DNA from: Clostridia bacterium
GTDB lineage: Bacteria; Bacillota; Clostridia; Christensenellales; CAG-314
Assembly (NCBI GenBank): GCA_017500855.1
Contig: JAFVYC010000015.1
Span: forward strand, 1-38,331
Length of the DNA stretch: 38,331 bases
Direction: 5' to 3'
The stretch's first letter is position 1. Each line of letters starts with the position of its first letter. Below the pieces are notes generated by a model. That model was not told the DNA's origin and searched no databases. It saw nothing but the letters and a program-made list of their open reading frames with translations. Below are positions 38,248 through 38,331 of this stretch, one piece after another. A program made the translations under genes and the position numbers.

Positions 38248-38331
38248 TTGCCCTTGCGGGCAAGTGAAATAGCTACGCTGTGAAATATTTGCTTCGCAAA
38301 TGTGAAATATTCGCTGACGCGAATGTGGGCA
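38248..38331 (+). repeat. Array of short hairpins separated by GTGAAATA, cut by the window end
   Basis: Four small palindromes with different stems, TTGCCC/GGGCAA, AGC/GCT, ATTTGC/GCAAAT and ATTCGC/GCGAAT, are joined by the constant linker GTGAAAT(A), at about 38,264, 38,280 and 38,302, with a variant GTGGGCA at the end. Stem sequence varies while linker stays fixed. The array continues past the window. Confidence 0.8.

Overview
The window reads as a chromosomal segment of a Bacillota (Firmicutes), most likely an uncultivated clostridial gut lineage. The evidence is the gene order ecfA1-ecfA2-ecfT-truA-rplM-rpsI, the paired radical-SAM/DUF2344 genes, a folate ECF S component under a THF riboswitch, the YetF-type/DUF4363 pair, strong AGGAGG ribosome binding sites and near-consensus TTGACA-17-TATAAT promoters. 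The taxon itself is an inference. TAG is the main stop codon (23 of 36 genes) and TGA is rare (2 of 36). No phage, insertion sequence or CRISPR array was seen.

Layout. 1-2.2 kb: a promoter with one palindromic inverted-repeat site, a small membrane protein, and a prepilin-like protein with a beta-helix-like C-terminal part. 2.3-6.5 kb: an orphan ECF S component, a SLOG-like protein, glutamate racemase, FolT with a THF riboswitch, and a DUF421/DUF4363 operon. 6.7-9.3 kb: a large GH94-related protein that appears to lack the catalytic motifs. 9.6-12.2 kb: a radical SAM/SPASM - membrane protein - HD hydrolase operon. 12.3-18 kb: membrane proteins, an 818-residue surface protein and a TauE/SafE transporter split into two half-genes. 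18.3-23.1 kb: an exonuclease-BRCT-hexokinase reading frame and the radical SAM/DUF2344 pair. 23.4-26.2 kb: an ABC exporter and RNase P RNA. 26.6-31.4 kb: the ECF energising module, truA, rplM and rpsI. 31.9-38.3 kb: a TauE/SafE-polyprenol-kinase-like fusion, a broken NUDIX gene, an XRE regulator, a 172-bp segment bounded by inverted repeats, a second prepilin, small membrane proteins, a NUDIX hydrolase, tRNA-Asn and an array of hairpins.

The most striking system is a probable invertible promoter (phase switch) at 34,745-34,952. Two copies of a 22-bp inverted repeat bound 172 bp that contain one near-consensus promoter. That promoter now points left toward an XRE-type regulator gene and away from the prepilin gene on the right. 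The same promoter-to-repeat arrangement, with the same 38-39 nt spacing, lies at 57-141 in front of the first prepilin locus, but there it points toward the genes. This suggests two pilin loci of one phase-variable family, one caught ON and one OFF. No recombinase is in the window, so it would have to act in trans.

Co-operation of genes: the ecfA1-ecfA2-ecfT module is the expected energy-coupling partner of FolT (4.5-5.2 kb) and of the other S component (2.3-2.9 kb). Intergenic regions on the plus strand carry a family of short repeats, a CCCCGTGG element and a tandem TTATCAC heptamer unit, concentrated at 23.1-29.4 kb and always in the same orientation.
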